Position numbers and translations under genes: made by a program. The notes beneath the pieces are model-generated. The model was not told the DNA's origin, made no database searches, and was given only the letters and a program-made list of their open reading frames with translations. Shown here piece by piece: positions 24,895 to 40,300 of a stretch of DNA of 64,000 nt (positions are counted from its first letter, which is position 1; each line of letters starts with the position of its first letter). The stretch is from Colletes latitarsis (lineage: Eukaryota; Arthropoda; Insecta; Hymenoptera; Colletidae): NCBI RefSeq assembly GCF_051014445.1, contig NW_027488369.1:17564001-17628000 (forward strand). The letters run 5' to 3'.

Positions 24895-26129
24895 ATGCGT
24901 TATCCTCTAAAATATTGATCCAAACCAGGTTTAGTGGACTGTTTCAGTGTGGTACCATATTACTACGTGATCCAAACCAGAAAATAACCCAGGATCTGTT
25001 CAACGAGTATGTGAAGTGTGCGAAAGTATGAGTCTGATGAGGGCAAATCCCAGACCTATCCCAGACCTTACATGCGTTATCCTCTAAAATATTTATCATG
25101 ACCAGGTTTAATTGATTGTTTCAGTGTGGTCCCACATTACTACGTGATCCAAACCAGAAAAAGCCCAGGATCCGTTCAACAAGTATGTGAAGAATGCGAA
25201 AGTATGAGTCAGATGAGTGAAAATCCCCGGCCTAAAACAGACCTAACATGCGTTATCCTCTAAAATATTGATCCAAACCAGGTTTAGTGGACTGTTTCAG
25301 TGTGGTACCACTTTACAACGTGATCCAAAGCAGAAAAAACCCTCGATCACGTCAACATGTATGATAAAACTGCGAAAGTATGACCCTGATGAGGGCAAAT
25401 CCCAGACCTATCCCAGACCTAACTTGCGTTATCCTCTAAAATATTGATTGAATCCAGGTTTAATTGACCGTTTCAGTGTGGTACCACATTACTACGTGAT
25501 CCAATCCAGAAATAGCCCAGGATCTAGCAATGAAGTATGAGAAATATGCGAAAGTATGAGCCTGACGAGGGCAAATCCTAGACCTAACCCAGACCTAACA
25601 TGCGTTATCCTCTAAAATATATATCATGACCAGGTTTAATTGATTGTTTCAGTGTGGTCCCACGTTACTACGTGATCCAAACCAGAAAAAACCCAGGATC
25701 CGTTCAACAAGTATGTGAAGAATGCGAAAGTATGATTCTGATGAGGGCAAATCCTAGACCTATCCCAGACCTAACATGCGTTATCCTCTAAAATATTGAT
25801 CCAAACCAGGTTTAATGGACTGTTTCAGTGTGGTACCACACTACTACGTGATCCAAACCAGAAAAAACCCAGGATCTGTTCAACAAGTATGTGAAAACTG
25901 CGAAAGTATGACCCTAATGAGGGCAAATCCCAGGCCTAACCTTGACCTAACATGCGTTATCTTCTAAAATATTGATGGAAACCAGGTTTAATTGTCTGTT
26001 TCAATGTTGTTCTTCATTACTACGTGATACAATCCAGAAAAAGCCCAGGATCTAGCCATCAAGTATGAGAAATATGCGAAAGAATGAGCCTGATGAGAGC
26101 ATATCCAAGACCTAACATAGACCTAACAT
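24895..26129 (+). repeat. Satellite transition block
   Basis: About seven monomers of classes A, B, C and E. Part of it (about 25,200 to 26,130) is related to 27,670 to 28,430, sharing AGTGAAAATCCCCGGCCTAA and the class C variant CGATCACGTCAACATGTATG. This shows exchange between this block and the interior of the next one. Confidence 0.75.
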
Positions 26130-29100
26130 GAATTATTCTCTAAAATATTGATCAAAACCAGGTTTAATTGACTGTTTCAGTGTGGTACTGCATTACTACG
26201 TGATCCAAACCAGTAAAAACCCAGGATCTGTTCAACAAGTATGTGAAGAATGCGAAAGTATGTGTCTGATGAGGGCTAATCCCAGACCTATCCCAGACCT
26301 AACTTGCGTTATCCTCTAAAATAATGATCGAAACCAGGTTTAATTGACTGTTTTAGTAGTGGCACCACTTTACTACGTGATCCAAAGCAGAAGAAACCCT
26401 CGATCAGGTCAACATGCATGTTAAAACTGCGAAAGTATGACCCTAATGAGGGCAAATCCCAGGCCTAACCTAGACCTAACATGCGTTATCTTCTAAAATA
26501 TTGAGCGAAACCAGGTTTAATTGACTGTTTCAGTGTCGTACCACATTACTACGTGATCCAATCCAGAAATAGCCCAGGATCTAGCCATGAAGTATGAGAA
26601 ATATGCGAAAGTATGAGCCTGATGAGGGCAAATCCCAGACCTAACCCAGACCTAACATGCGTTGTCCTCTAAAATATTTATCAAGACCAGGTTTAATCGA
26701 CTGTTTCAGTGTGGTCCCACATTACTACGTGATCCAAACCAGAAAAAACACAGGATCCGTTCAACAAGTATGTGAAGAATGCGAAAGAATGAGTCAGATG
26801 CGTGAAAATCCCAGGCCTAACCAAGACCTAAAATGCGTTATCCTAAAAAATATTGATCGAAACCTGGTTTAATCGACTGTTTCAGTGTGGTACCACATTA
26901 CTATGTGATCCAAACCAGAAAATAACCCAGGATCTGTTCAACGAGTATGTGAAGTGTGCGAAAGTATGAGTCTGATGGGGGCAAATCCTAGACCTATCCC
27001 ATACCTAACATGCGTTATCCTCTAAAATATTTATCAAGACCAGGTTTAATTGACTGTTTCAGCGTGGTACCACGTTACTACGTGATACAATCCAGAAATA
27101 GCACAGGATCTAGCCATCAAGTATGAGAACTATGCGAAAGAATGAGCCTGATGAGAGCAAATCCCAGACCTAACCTAGACATAACATGAATTATTCACTA
27201 AAATATTGGTCGAAACCAGGTTTAATTGACTGTTTCAGTGTGGTACCACATTACTACGTGATCCAATCCAGAAATAGCCCAGGATCTAGCCATGAAGTAT
27301 GAGAAATTTGCGAAAGTATGAGCCTGACGAGGGCAAATCCTAGACCTAACCCAGACCTAACATGCGTTATCCTCTAAAATATTTATCATGAGCAGGTTTA
27401 ATTGATTGCTTCAGTGTGGTCCCACATTACTACGTGATCCAAACCAGAAAATAACCCAGGATCTGTTCAACGAGTATGTGAAGTGTGCGAAAGTATGAGT
27501 CTGATGAGGGCAAATCCCAGACCTATCCCAGACCTAACATGCGTTATCCTCTAAAATATTTATCATGACCAGGTTTAATTGATTGTTTCAGTGTGGTCCC
27601 ACATTACTACGTGATCCAAACCAGAAAAAACCCAGGATCCGTTCAACAAGTATGTGAAGAATGCGAAAGTATGAGTCAGATGAGTGAAAATCCCCGGCCT
27701 AAAACAGACCTAACATGCGTTATCCTCTAAAATATTGATCCAAACCAGGTTTAGTGGACTGTTTCAGTGTGGTACCACTTTACAACGTGATCCAAAGCAG
27801 AAAAAACCCTCGATCACGTCAACATGTATGATAAAACTGCGAAAGTATGACCCTGATGAGGGCAAATCCCAGACGTATCCCAGACCTAACTTGCGTTATC
27901 CTCTAAAATATTGATTGAATCCAGGTTTAATTGACTGTTTCAGTGTGGTACCACATTACTACGTGATCCAATCCAGAAATAGCCCAGGATCTAGCAATGA
28001 AGTATGAGAAATATGCGAAAGTATGAGCCTGACGAGGGCAAATCCTAGACCTAACCCAGACATAACATGCGTTATCCTCTAAAATATTGATCCAAACCAG
28101 GTTTAATGGACTGTTTCAGTGTGGTACCACACTACTACGTGATCCAAACCAGAAAAAACCCAGGATCTGTTCAACAAGTATGTGAAAACTGCGAAAGTAT
28201 GACCCTAATGAGGGCATATCCCAGGCCTAACCTTGACCTAACATGCGTTACCTTCTAAAATATTGATGGAAACCAGGTTTAATTGTCTGTTTCAATGTTG
28301 TTCTTCATTACTACGTGATACAATCCAGAAAAAGCCCAGGATCTAGCCATCAAGTATGAGAAATATGCGAAAGAATGAGCCTGATGAGAGCAAATCCAAG
28401 ACCTAACATAGACCTAACATGAATTATTCTCTAAAATATTGATCAAAACCAGGTTTAATTGACTGTTTCAGTGTGGTACCACATTACTACGTGATCCAAT
28501 CCAGAAATAGCCCAGGATCTAGCCATGAAGTACGAGAAATATGCGAAAGTATGAGCCTGATGAGGGCAAATCCCAGACCTAACCTAGACCTAAAATGCGT
28601 TATCCTAAAAAATATTGATCGAAACCTGGTTTAATCGACTGCTTCAGTGTGGTACCACATTACTACGTGACCCAAACCAGAAAAACCCCAGGATCTCTTC
28701 AACAAGTATGTGAAAAACGCAAAAGTATGAGCCTGATGAGGGCAAATCCCAGACCTATCCCAGACCAAACTTGCGTTATCCTCTAAAATATTGATCGAAA
28801 CCAGGTTTTATCGACTGTTTCTGTGTGGTCCCACATTACTACGTGATCCAAACCAGAAAAAACCCAGGATCCGTTCAACAAGTATGTGAAGAATGCGAAA
28901 GTATGAGTCTGATGAGGGCTAATCCCAGACCTATCCCAGACCTAACTTGCGTTATCCTCTAAAATAATGATCGAAACCAGGTTTAATTGACTGTTTTAGT
29001 TGTGCTACCACTTTACTACGTGATCCAAAGCAGAAAAAACCCTCGATCAGGTCAACATGCATGTTAAAACTGCGAAAGTATGACCCTGATGGGGGCAAAT

Positions 29101-31769
29101 CCTAGACCTATCCCATACCTAACATGCGTTATCCTCTAAAATATTTATCAAGACCAGGTTTAATTGTCTGTTTCAGTGTGGTACCACATTGCTACGTGAT
29201 CCAAACCAGAAAAAACCCAGGATCCGTTCAACAAGTATGAGAAGAATGCGAAAGTATGAGTCTGATGAGGGCAAATCCCAGACCTATCCCAGACCTAACA
29301 TGCGTTATCCTCTAAAATATTTATCATGACCAGGTTTAATTGATTGTTTCAGTGTGGTCCCACATTACTACGTGATCCAAACCAGAAAAAACCCAGGATC
29401 CGTTCAACAAGTATGTGAAGAATGCGAAAGTATGAGTCTGATGAGGGCAAATCCTAGACCTATCCCAGACCTAACATGCGTTATCCTCTAAAATATTGAT
29501 CCAAACCAGGTTTAATGGACTGTTTCAGTGTGGTACCACACTACCACGTGATCCAAACCAGAAAAAACCCAGGATCTGTTCAACAAGTATGTGAAAACTG
29601 CGAAAGTATGACCCTAATGAGGGCAAATCCCAGGCCTAACCTTGACCTAACATGCGTTACCTTCTAAAATATTGATGGAAACCAGGTTTAATTGTCTGTT
29701 TCAATGTTGTTCTTCATTACTACATGATACAATCCAGAAAAAGCCCAGGATCTAGCCATCAAGTATGAGAAATATGCGAAAGAATGAGCCTGATGAGAGC
29801 AAATCCAAGACCTAACATAGACCTAACATGAATTATTCTCTAAAATATTGATCAAAACCAGGTTTAATTGACTGTTTCAGTGTGGTACTACATTACTACG
29901 TGATCCAAACCAGTAAAAACCCAGGATCTGTTCAACAAGTATGTGAAGAATGCGAAAGTATGTGTCTGATGAGGGCTAATCCCAGACCTATCCCAGACCT
30001 AACTTGCGTTATCCTCTAAAATAATGATCGAAACCAGGTTTAATTGACTGTTTTAGTAGTGGCACCACTTTACTACGTGATCCAAAGCAGAAAAAACCCT
30101 CGATCAGGTCAACATGCATGTTAAAACTGCGAAAATATGACCCTAGTGAGGGCAAATCCCAGGCCTAACCTAGACCTAACATGCGTTATCTTCTAAAATA
30201 TTGAGCGAAACCAGGTTTAATTGACTGTTTCAGTGTGGTACCACATTACTACGTGATCCAATCCAGAAATAGCCCAGGACCTAGCCATGAAATATGAGAA
30301 ATATGCGAAAGTATGACCCTGATGAGGGCAAATCCCAGACCTAACGCAGACCTAACATGCGTTGTCCTCTAAAATATTTATCAAGACCAGGTTTAATCGA
30401 CTGTTTCAGTGTGGTCCCACACTACTACGTGATCCAAACCAGAAAAAACCCAGGATCCGTTCAACAAGTATGTGAAGAATGCGAAAGAATGAGTCAGATG
30501 CGTGAAAATCCCAGGCCTAACCTAGACCTAAAATGCGTTATCCTAAAAAATATTGATCGAAACCTGGTTTAATCGACTGCTTCAGTGTGGTACCACATTA
30601 CTACGTGACCCAAACCAGAAAAAACCCAGGATCTCTTCAACAAGTATGTGAAAAACGCAAAAGTATGAGCCTGTTGAGGGCAAATCCCAGACCTATCCCA
30701 GACCTAACATGCGTTATCCTCTAAAATATTTATCATGACCAGGTTTAATTGATTGTTTCAGTGTGGTCCCACATTACTACGTGATCCAAACCAGAAAAAA
30801 CCCAGGATCCGTTCAACAAGTATGTGAAGAATGCGAAAGTATGAGTCTGATGAGGGCTAATCCCAGACCTATCCCAGACCTAACTTGCGTTATCCTCTAA
30901 AATAATGATCGAAACCAGGTTTAATTGACTGTTTTAGTTGTGCTACCACTTTACTACGTGATCCAAAGCAGGTAAAACCCTCGATCAGGTCAACATGCAT
31001 GTTAAAACTGCGAAAGTATGACCCTGATGAGGTCAAATCCCAGACCTATCCCAGACCTGACATGCGTTATCGTCTAAAATATTGATCCAAACCAGGTTTA
31101 ATGGATTGTTTCAGTGTGGTACCACCTTACTACGTGAACCAAACCAGAAAAAACCCAGGATCCGTTCAACAATTATGTGAAGAATGCGGAAGTATGAGTC
31201 TGATGAGTGAAAATCCCAGGGCTAACCTAGACCTAACATGCGTTATCCTCTAAAATATTGATCCACACCAGGTTTAATTGACTGTTTTAGTTGTGGTACC
31301 ACTTTACTACGTGATCCAAAGCAGAAAAAACCGTCGATCAGGTCAACATGCATGTTAAAACTGCGAAAGTATGACCCTGATGAGGTCAAATCCCAGACCT
31401 ATGCCAGACCTGACATGCGTTATCCTCTAAGATATTGATCCAAACCAGGTTTAATGGACTGTTTCAGTGTGGTACCACTTTACTACGTGATCCAAAGCAG
31501 AAAAAACCCTCGATCAGGTCAACATGCATGTTAAAACTGCGAAAGTATGACCCTGATGAGGTCAAATCCCAGACCTATCCCAGACCTGACATGCGTTATC
31601 CTCTAAAATATTGATCCAAACCAGGTTTAATTGACTGTTTCAGTGTGGTCCCACATTACTACGTGATCCAAACCAGAAAAAACCCAGGATCCGTTCAACA
31701 AGTATGTGAAGAATGCGAAAGTATGAGTCTGATGAGTGAAAATCCCAGGGCTAACCCAGACCTAACATG
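26130..31769 (+). repeat. 32-monomer higher-order repeat, copy 1 (~5.64 kb)
   Basis: Equivalent points in the next copy lie 5,639 to 5,640 bp away at both ends: 26,161/31,800, 26,657/32,296, 30,357/35,997 and 30,901/36,541. In the middle (about 27,000 to 28,600) the offset is 5,815 bp, one monomer more. Shared rare variants include TGTGGTACTACATTACTACG (TACTG in one copy), AGCAGGTAAAACCCTCG and TCAATGTTGTTCTTCATTAC. Internal units at 26,657 and 30,357 are 3,700 bp (21 monomers) apart, so there is a further level inside the unit. Confidence 0.85.
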
Positions 31770-34700
31770 AATTATTCTCTAAAATATTGATCAAAACCAG
31801 GTTTAATTGACTGTTTCAGTGTGGTACTACATTACTACGTGATCCAAACCAGTAAAAACCCAGGATCTGTTCAACAAGTATGTGAAGAATGCGAAAGTAT
31901 GTGTCTGATGAGGGCTAATCCCAGACCTATCCCAGACCTAACTTGCGTTATCCTCTAAAATAATGATCGAAACCAGGTTTAATTGACTGTTTTAGTAGTG
32001 GCACCACTTTACTACGTGATCCAAAGCAGAAAAAACCCTCGATCAGGTCAACATGCATGTTAAAACTGCGAAAGTATGACCCTAATGAGGGCAAATCCCA
32101 GGCCTAACCTAGACCTAACATGCGTTATCTTCTAAAATATTGAGCGAAACCAGGTTTAATTGACTGTTTCAGTGTCGTACCACATTACTACGTGATCCAA
32201 TCCAGAAATAGCCCAGGATCTAGCCATGAAGTATGAGAAATATGCGAAAGTATGAGCCTGATGAGGGCAAATCCCAGACCTAACCCAGACCTAACATGCG
32301 TTGTCCTCTAAAATATTTATCAAGACCAGGTTTAATCGACTGTTTCAGTGTGGTCCCACATTACTACGTGATCCAAACCAGAAAAAACCCAGGATCCGTT
32401 CAACAAGTATGTGAAGAATGCGAAAGAATGAGTCAGATGCGTGAAAATCCCAGGCCTAACCTAGACCTAAAATGCGTTATCCTAAAAAATATTGATCGAA
32501 ACCTGGTTTAATCGACTGCTTCAGTGTGGTACCACATTACTACGTGACCCAAACCAGAAAAAACCCAGGATCTCTTCAACAAGTATGTGAAGTGTGCGAA
32601 AGTATGAGTCTGATGAGGGCAAATCCTAGACCATTCCCAGACTTAACTTGCGTTATCCTCTAAAATATTGATCGAAACCTGGTTTAATCGACTGTTTCAG
32701 TGTGGTACCACATTACTATGTGATCCAAACCAGAAAATAACCCAGGATCTGTTCAACGAGTATGTGAAGTGTGCGAAAGTATGAGTCTGATGGGGGCAAA
32801 TCCTAGACCTATCCCATACCTAACATGCGTTATCCTCTAAAATATTTATCAAGACCAGGTTTAATTGACTGTTTCAGCGTGGTACCACGTTACTACGTGA
32901 TACAATCCAGAAATAGCACAGGATCTAGCCATCAAGTATGAGAAATATGCGAAAGAATGAGCCTGATGAGAGCAAATCCCAGACCTAACCTAGACATAAC
33001 ATGAATTATTCTCTAAAATATTGATCGAAACCAGGTTTAATTGACTGTTTCAGTGTGGTACCACATTACTACGTGATCCAATCCAGAAATAGCCCAGGAT
33101 CTAGCCATGAAGTATGAGAAATTTGCGAAAGTATGAGCCTGACGAGGGCAAATCCTAGACCTAACCCACACCTAACATGCGTTATCCTCTAAAATATTTA
33201 TCATGAGCAGGTTTAATTGATTGCTTCAGTGTGGTCACACATTACTACGTGATCCAAACCAGAAAATAACCCAGGATCTGTTCAACGAGTATGTGAAGTG
33301 TGCGAAAGTATGAGCCTGATGAGGGCAAATCCCAGACCTATCCCAGACCTAACATGCGTTATCCTCTAAAATATTTATCATGACCAGGTTTAATTGATTG
33401 TTTCAGTGTGGTCCCACATTACTACGTGATCCAAACCAGAAAAAACCCAGGATCCGTTCAACAAGTATGTGAAGAATGCGAAAGTATGAGTCAGATGAGT
33501 GAAAATCCCCGGCCTAAAACAGACCTAACATGCGTTATCCTCTAAAATATTGATCCAAACCAGGTTTAGTGGACTGTTTCAGTGTGGTACCACTTTACAA
33601 CGTGATCCAAAGCAGAAAAAACCCTCGATCACGTCAACATGTATGATAAAACTGCGAAAGTATGACCCTGATGAGGGCAAATCCCAGACGTATCCCAGAC
33701 CTAACTTGCGTTATCCTCTAAAATATTGATTGAATCCAGGTTTAATTGACTGTTTCAGTGTGGTACCACATTACTACGTGATCCAATCCAGAAATAGCCC
33801 AGGATCTAGCAATGAAGTATGAGAAATATGCGAAAGTATGAGCCTGACGAGGGCAAATCCTAGACCTAACCCAGACATAACATGCGTTATCCTCTAAAAT
33901 ATTGATCCAAACCAGGTTTAATGGACTGTTTCAGTGTGGTACCACACTACTACGTGATCCAAACCAGAAAAAACCCAGGATCTGTTCAACAAGTATGAGA
34001 AAACTGCGAAAGTATGACCCTAATGAGGGCAAATCCCAGGCCTAACCTTGACCTAACATGCGTTACCTTCTAAAATATTGATGGAAACCAGGTTTAATTG
34101 TCTGTTTCAATGTTGTTCTTCATTACTACGTGATACAATCCAGAAAAAGCCCAGGATCTAGCCATCAAGTATGAGAAATATGCGAAAGAATGAGCCTGAT
34201 GAGAACAAATCCAAGACCTAACATAGACCTAACATGAATTAGTCTCTAAAATATTGATCAAAACCAGGTTTAATTGACTGTTTCAGTGTGGTACCACATT
34301 ACTACGTGATCCAATCCAGAAATAGCCCAGGATCTAGCCATGAAGTACGAGAAATATGCGAAAGTATGAGCCTGATGAGGGCAAATCCCAGACCTAACCT
34401 AGACCTAAAATGCGTTATCCTAAAAAATATTGATCAAAACCTGGTTTAATCGACTGCTTCAGTGTGGTACCACATTACTACGTGATCCAAACCAGAAAAA
34501 ACCCAGGATCCGTTCAACAAGTATGTGAAGAATGCGAAAGTATGAGTCTGATGAGGGCTAATCCCAGACCTATCCCAGACCTAACTTGCGTTATCCTCTA
34601 AAATAATGATCGAAACCAGGTTTAATTGACTGTTTTAGTTGTGCTACCACTTTACTACGTGATCCAAAGCAGAAAAAACCCTCGATCAGGTCAACATGCA

Positions 34701-37384
34701 TGTTAAAACTGCGAAAGTATGACCCTGATGGGGGCAAATCCTAGACCTATCCCATACCTAACATGCGTTATCCTCTAAAATATTTATCAAGACCAGGTTT
34801 AATTGTCTGTTTCAGTGTGGTACCACATTGCTACGTGATCCAAACCAGAAAAAACCCAGGATCCGTTCAACAAGTATGAGAAGAATGCGAAAGTATGAGT
34901 CTGATGGGGGCAAATCCCAGACCTATCCCAGACCTAACATGCGTTATCCTCTAAAATATTTATCATGACCAGGTTTAACTGATTGTTTCAGTGTGGTCCC
35001 ACATTACTACGTGATCCAAACCAGAAAAAACCCAGGATCTGTTCAACAAGTATGTGAAGAATGCGAAAGTATGTGTCTGATGAGGGCTAATCCCAGACCT
35101 ATCCCAGACCTAACTTGCGTTATCCTCCAAAATAATGATCGAAACCAGGTTTAATTGACTGTTTTAGTAGTGGCACCACTTTACTACGTGATCCAAAGCA
35201 GAAAAAACCCTCGATCAGGTCAACATGCATGTTAAAACTGCGAAAATATGACCCTAGTGAGGGCAAATCCCAGGCCTAACCTTGACCTAACATGCGTTAC
35301 CTTCTAAAATATTGATGGAAACCAGGTTTAATTGTCTGTTTCAATGTTGTTCTTCATTACTACATGATACAATCCAGAAAACGCCCAGGATCTAGCCATC
35401 AAGTATGAGAAATATGCGAAAGAATGAGCCTGATGAGAGCAAATCCAAGACCTAACATAGACCTAACATGAATTATTCTCTAAAATATTGATCAAAACCA
35501 GGTTTAATTGACTGTTTCAGTGTGGTACTACATTACTACGTGATCCAAACCAGTAAAAACCCAGGATCTGTTCAACAAGTATGTGAAGAATGCGAAAGTA
35601 TGTGTCTGATGAGGGCTAATCCCAGACCTATCCCAGACCTAACTTGCGTTATCCTCCAAAATAATGATCGAAACCAGGTTTAATTGACTGTTTTAGTAGT
35701 GGCACCACTTTACTACGTGATCCAAAGCAGAAAAAACCCTCGATCAGGTCAACATGCATGTTAAAACTGCGAAAATATGACCCTAGTGAGGGCAAATCCC
35801 AGGCCTAACCTAGACCTAACATGCGTTATCTTCTAAAATATTGAGCGAAACCAGGTTTAATTGACTGTTTCAGTGTGGTACCACATTACTACGTGATCCA
35901 ATCCAGAAATAGCCCAGGACCTAGCCATGAAGTATAAGAAATATGCGAAAGTATGACCCTGATGAGGGCAAATCCCAGACCTAACCCAGACCTAACATGC
36001 GTTGTCCTCTAAAATATTTATCAAGAGCAGGTTTAATCGACTGTTTCAGTGTGGTCCCACACTACTACGTGATCCAAACCAGAAAAAACCCAGGATCTGT
36101 TCAACAAGTATGTGAAGAATGCGAAAGAATGAGTCAGATGCGTGAAAATCCCAGGCCTAACCTAGACCTAAAATGCGTTATCCTAAAAAATATTGATCGA
36201 AACCTGGTTTAATCGACTGCTTCAGTGTGGTACCACATTACTACGTGACCCAAACCAGAAAAAACCCAGGATCTCTTCAACAAGTATGTGAAAAACGCAA
36301 AAGTATGAGCCTGTTGAGGGCAAATCCCAGACCTATCCCAGACCAAACTTGCGTTATCCTCTAAAATATTGATCGAAACCAGGTTTAATCGACTGTTTCA
36401 GTGTGGTCCCACATTACTACGTGATCCAAACCAGAAAAAACCCAGGATCTGTTCAACAAGTATGTGAAGAATGCGAAAGTATGAGTCTGATGAGGGCTAA
36501 TCCCAGACCTATCCCAGACCTAACTTGCGTTATCCTCTAAAATAATGATCGAAACCAGGTTTAATTGACTGTTTTAGTTGTGCTACCACTTTACTACGTG
36601 ATCCAAAGCAGGTAAAACCCTCGATCAGGTCAACATGCATGTTAAAACTGCGAAAGTATGACCCTGATGAGGTCAAATCCCAGACCTATCCCAGACCTGA
36701 CATGCGTTATCGTCTAAAATATTGATCCAAACCAGGTTTAATGGATTGTTTCAGTGTGGTACCACCTTACTGCGTGAACCAAACCAGAAAAAACCCAGGA
36801 TCCGTTCAACAATTATGTGAAGAATGCGGAAGTATGAGTCTGATGAGTGAAAATCCCAGGGCTAACCTAGACCTAACATGCGTTATCCTCTAAAATATTG
36901 ATCCACACCAGGTTTAATTGACTGTTTTAGTTGTGGTACCACTTTACTACGTGATCCAAAGCAGAAAAAACCGTCGATCAGGTCAACATGCATGTTAAAA
37001 CTGCGAAAGTATGACCCTGATGAGGTCAAATCCCAGACCTATGCCAGACCTGACATGCGTTATCCTCTAGGATATTGATCCAAACCAGGTTTAATGGACT
37101 GTTTCAGTGTGGTACCACTTTACTACGTGATCCAAAGCAGAAAAAACCCTCGATCAGGTCAACATGCATGTTAAAACTGCGAAAGTATGACCCTGATGAG
37201 GTCAAATCCCAGACCTATCCCAGACCTGACATGCGTTATCCTCTAAAATATTGATCCAAACCAGGTTTAATTGATTGTTTCAGTGTGGTCCCACATTACT
37301 ACGTGATCCAAACCAGAAAAAACCCAGGATCCGTTCAACAAGTATGTGAAGAATGCGAAAGAGTGAGTCTGATGCGTGAAAATC
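31770..37384 (+). repeat. 32-monomer higher-order repeat, copy 2
   Basis: Aligned with copy 1 except for two single-monomer changes that cancel out. One extra monomer follows about 32,580 (carrying GACCATTCCCAGACTTAACT). One monomer is missing near 34,480, where copy 1 has the unit with GATCTCTTCAACAAGTATG. Alignment is lost at about 37,370, where GCGAAAGAGTGAGTCTGATG replaces the expected text. No gene is visible. Confidence 0.85.
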
Positions 37385-40300
37385 CCAGGCCTAACCTAGA
37401 CCTAACATGCGTTATCCTAAAAAATATTGATCGAAACCAGGTTTAATCGACTGCTTCAGTGTGGTACCACTTTACTACGTGATCCAAAGCAGAAAAAACC
37501 CTCGATCAGGTCAACATGCATGTTAAAACTGCGAAAGTATGACCCTGATGAGGTCAAATCCCAGACCTATCCCAGACCTGACATGCGTTATCCTCTAAAA
37601 TATTGATCCAAACCAGGTTTAATTCACTGTTTCAGTGTGGTCCCACATTACTACGTGATACAATCCAGAAACAGCCCAGGATCTAGCCATCAAGTATGAG
37701 AAATATGCGAATGTATGAGCCTGATGAGGACAAATCCTAGACCTAACCCAAACCTAACATCCGTTATCCTCCAAAATATTTATCAAGACCAGGTTTAATT
37801 GAATGTTTCAGTGTGGTACCACATTACTACGTGAACCAAACCAGAAAAAACCCAGGATCCGTTCAACAAGTATGTGAAGAATGCGCAATTATGAGTCTGA
37901 TGAGTGAAAATCCCAGGGCTAACCTAGACCTAACATGCGTTATCCTCTAAAATATTGATCCAAACCAGGTTTAATGGACTGTTTCAGTGTGGTACCACTT
38001 TACTACGTGATCCAAAGCATTAAGAACCCTCGATCAGGTCAACATGTATGTTAAAACTGCGAAAGTATGACCCTGATGAGGGCAAATCCCAGGCCTTACC
38101 TAGACCTAACATGCGTTGTCCTCTAAAATATTGATGGAAACCAGGTTTAATTGACTGTTTCAGTGTTGTACTTCATTACCACGTGATGCGATCCAGAAAA
38201 AGCCCAGGATCTAGCCATGAAGTATGAGAAATATGCGAAAGAATGAGCCTGATGAGACCAAATCCCAGACCTAACCTAGACATAACATGAATTATTCTCT
38301 AAAATATTGATCAAAACCAGGTTTAATTGACTGTTTCAGTGTGGTACCACATTACTACGTGATCCAATCCAGAAATAGCCCAGGATCTAGCCATGAAGTA
38401 TGAGAAATATGCGAAAGTATGAGCCTGACGAGGGCAAATCCTAGACCTTACCCAGACCTAACATGCGTTATCCACTAAAATATTTATCATAACCAGGTTT
38501 AATTGATTGTTTCAGTGTGGTCCCACATTACTACGTGATCCAAACCAGAAAAAACCCAGGATCCGTTGAACAAGTATGTGAAGAATGCGAAAGTATGAGT
38601 CTGATGAGGGCTAATCCCAGACCTATCCCAGACCTAACTTGCGTTATCGTCTAAAATAATGATCGAAACCAGGTTTAATTGACTGCTTTAGTTGTGGTAC
38701 CACTTTACCACGTGATCCAAAGCAGAAAAAACCCTCGATCAGGTCAACATGCATGTTAAAACTGCGAAAGTATGACCCTGATGAGGGCAAATCCCAGACC
38801 AATCCGAGACCTAACTTGCGTTGTCCTCTAAGATATTGATCCAAACCAGGTTTAATTGACCGTTTCAGTGTGGTTCCACATTACTACGTGATCCAAACCA
38901 GAAAAAACCCAGGATCTAGCCATCAAGTATGAGAAACATTGCGAAAGAATGAGCCTGATGATAGCAAATCCCAGACCTAACCTAGACCTAACATGAATTA
39001 TTCTCTAAAATATTGATCGAAACCAGGTTTAATTGACTGTTTCAGTGTGGTCCCACATTACTACGTGATCCAAACCAGAAAAAACCCAGGATCCATTCAA
39101 CAAGTATGTGAAGTGTGCGAAAGTATGAGTCTGATGAGGTCAAATCCGAGACCTATCCCAGACTTAACATGCGTTATCCTCTAAAATATTGATGGAAACC
39201 GGGTTTAATCGACTGATTCAGTGTGGTACCACATTACTACGTGATCCAAACCAGAAAAAACCCAGGATCCGTTCAACAAGTATGTGAAGAATGCGAAAGT
39301 ATGAGTCTGATGAGTGAAAATCCCAGACCTAACCTAGACCTAACATGAATTATTCTCTAAAATATTGATCGAAACCTGGTTTAATCTATTGTTTCAGTGT
39401 GGTACCACATTACTATTAGATCCAAACCAGAAAATAACCCAGGATCTGTTCAACGAGTATGTGAAGTGTGCGAAAGTATGAGTCTGATGAGGTCAAATCC
39501 CAGACCTATCACAGACCTAACCTGCGTTATCCTCAAAAATATTGATCGAAACCAGGTTTAATTGAATGTTTCAGTGTCGTACCACATTACTACGTGAATC
39601 AAACCAGAAAAAACCCAGGATCCGTTCAACAAGTATGTGAAGAATGCGAAAGTATGAGTCTGATGAGTGAAAATCCCAGGTCTAACCCAGACCTAACATG
39701 CGTTATCCTCCAAAATATTGATCCAAACCAGGTCTAATGGACTGTTTCAGTGTGGTACCACTTTACTACGTGATCCAAAGCATTAAGAATCCTCGATCAG
39801 GTCAACATGCATGTTAAAACTGCGAAAGTATGACCCTGATGAGGGCAAATCCCAGGCCTTACCTAGACCTAACATGCGTTGTCCTCTAAAATATTGATGG
39901 AAACCAGGTTTAATTGACTGTTTCAGTGTGGTACCGCCTTACTACGTGAACCAAACCAGAAAAAACCCAGGATCCGTTCAACAAGTATGTGAGGAATGCG
40001 AAAGTATGAGTCTGATGAGTGAAAATCCCAGGGCTAACCTAGACCTAACATTCGTTATCCTCTAAAATATTGATCCAAACCAGGTTTAATTGACTGTTTT
40101 AGTTGTGGTACCACTTTACTACGTGATCCAAAGCAGAAAAAACCCTCGATCAGGTCAACATGCATGTTAAAACTGCGAAAGTATGACCCTGATGAGGTCA
40201 AATCCCAGACCTATCCCAGACCTGACATGCGTTATCCTCTAAAATATTGATCCAAACCAGGTTTAATGGACTGTTTCAGTGTGGTACCACTTTACTACGT

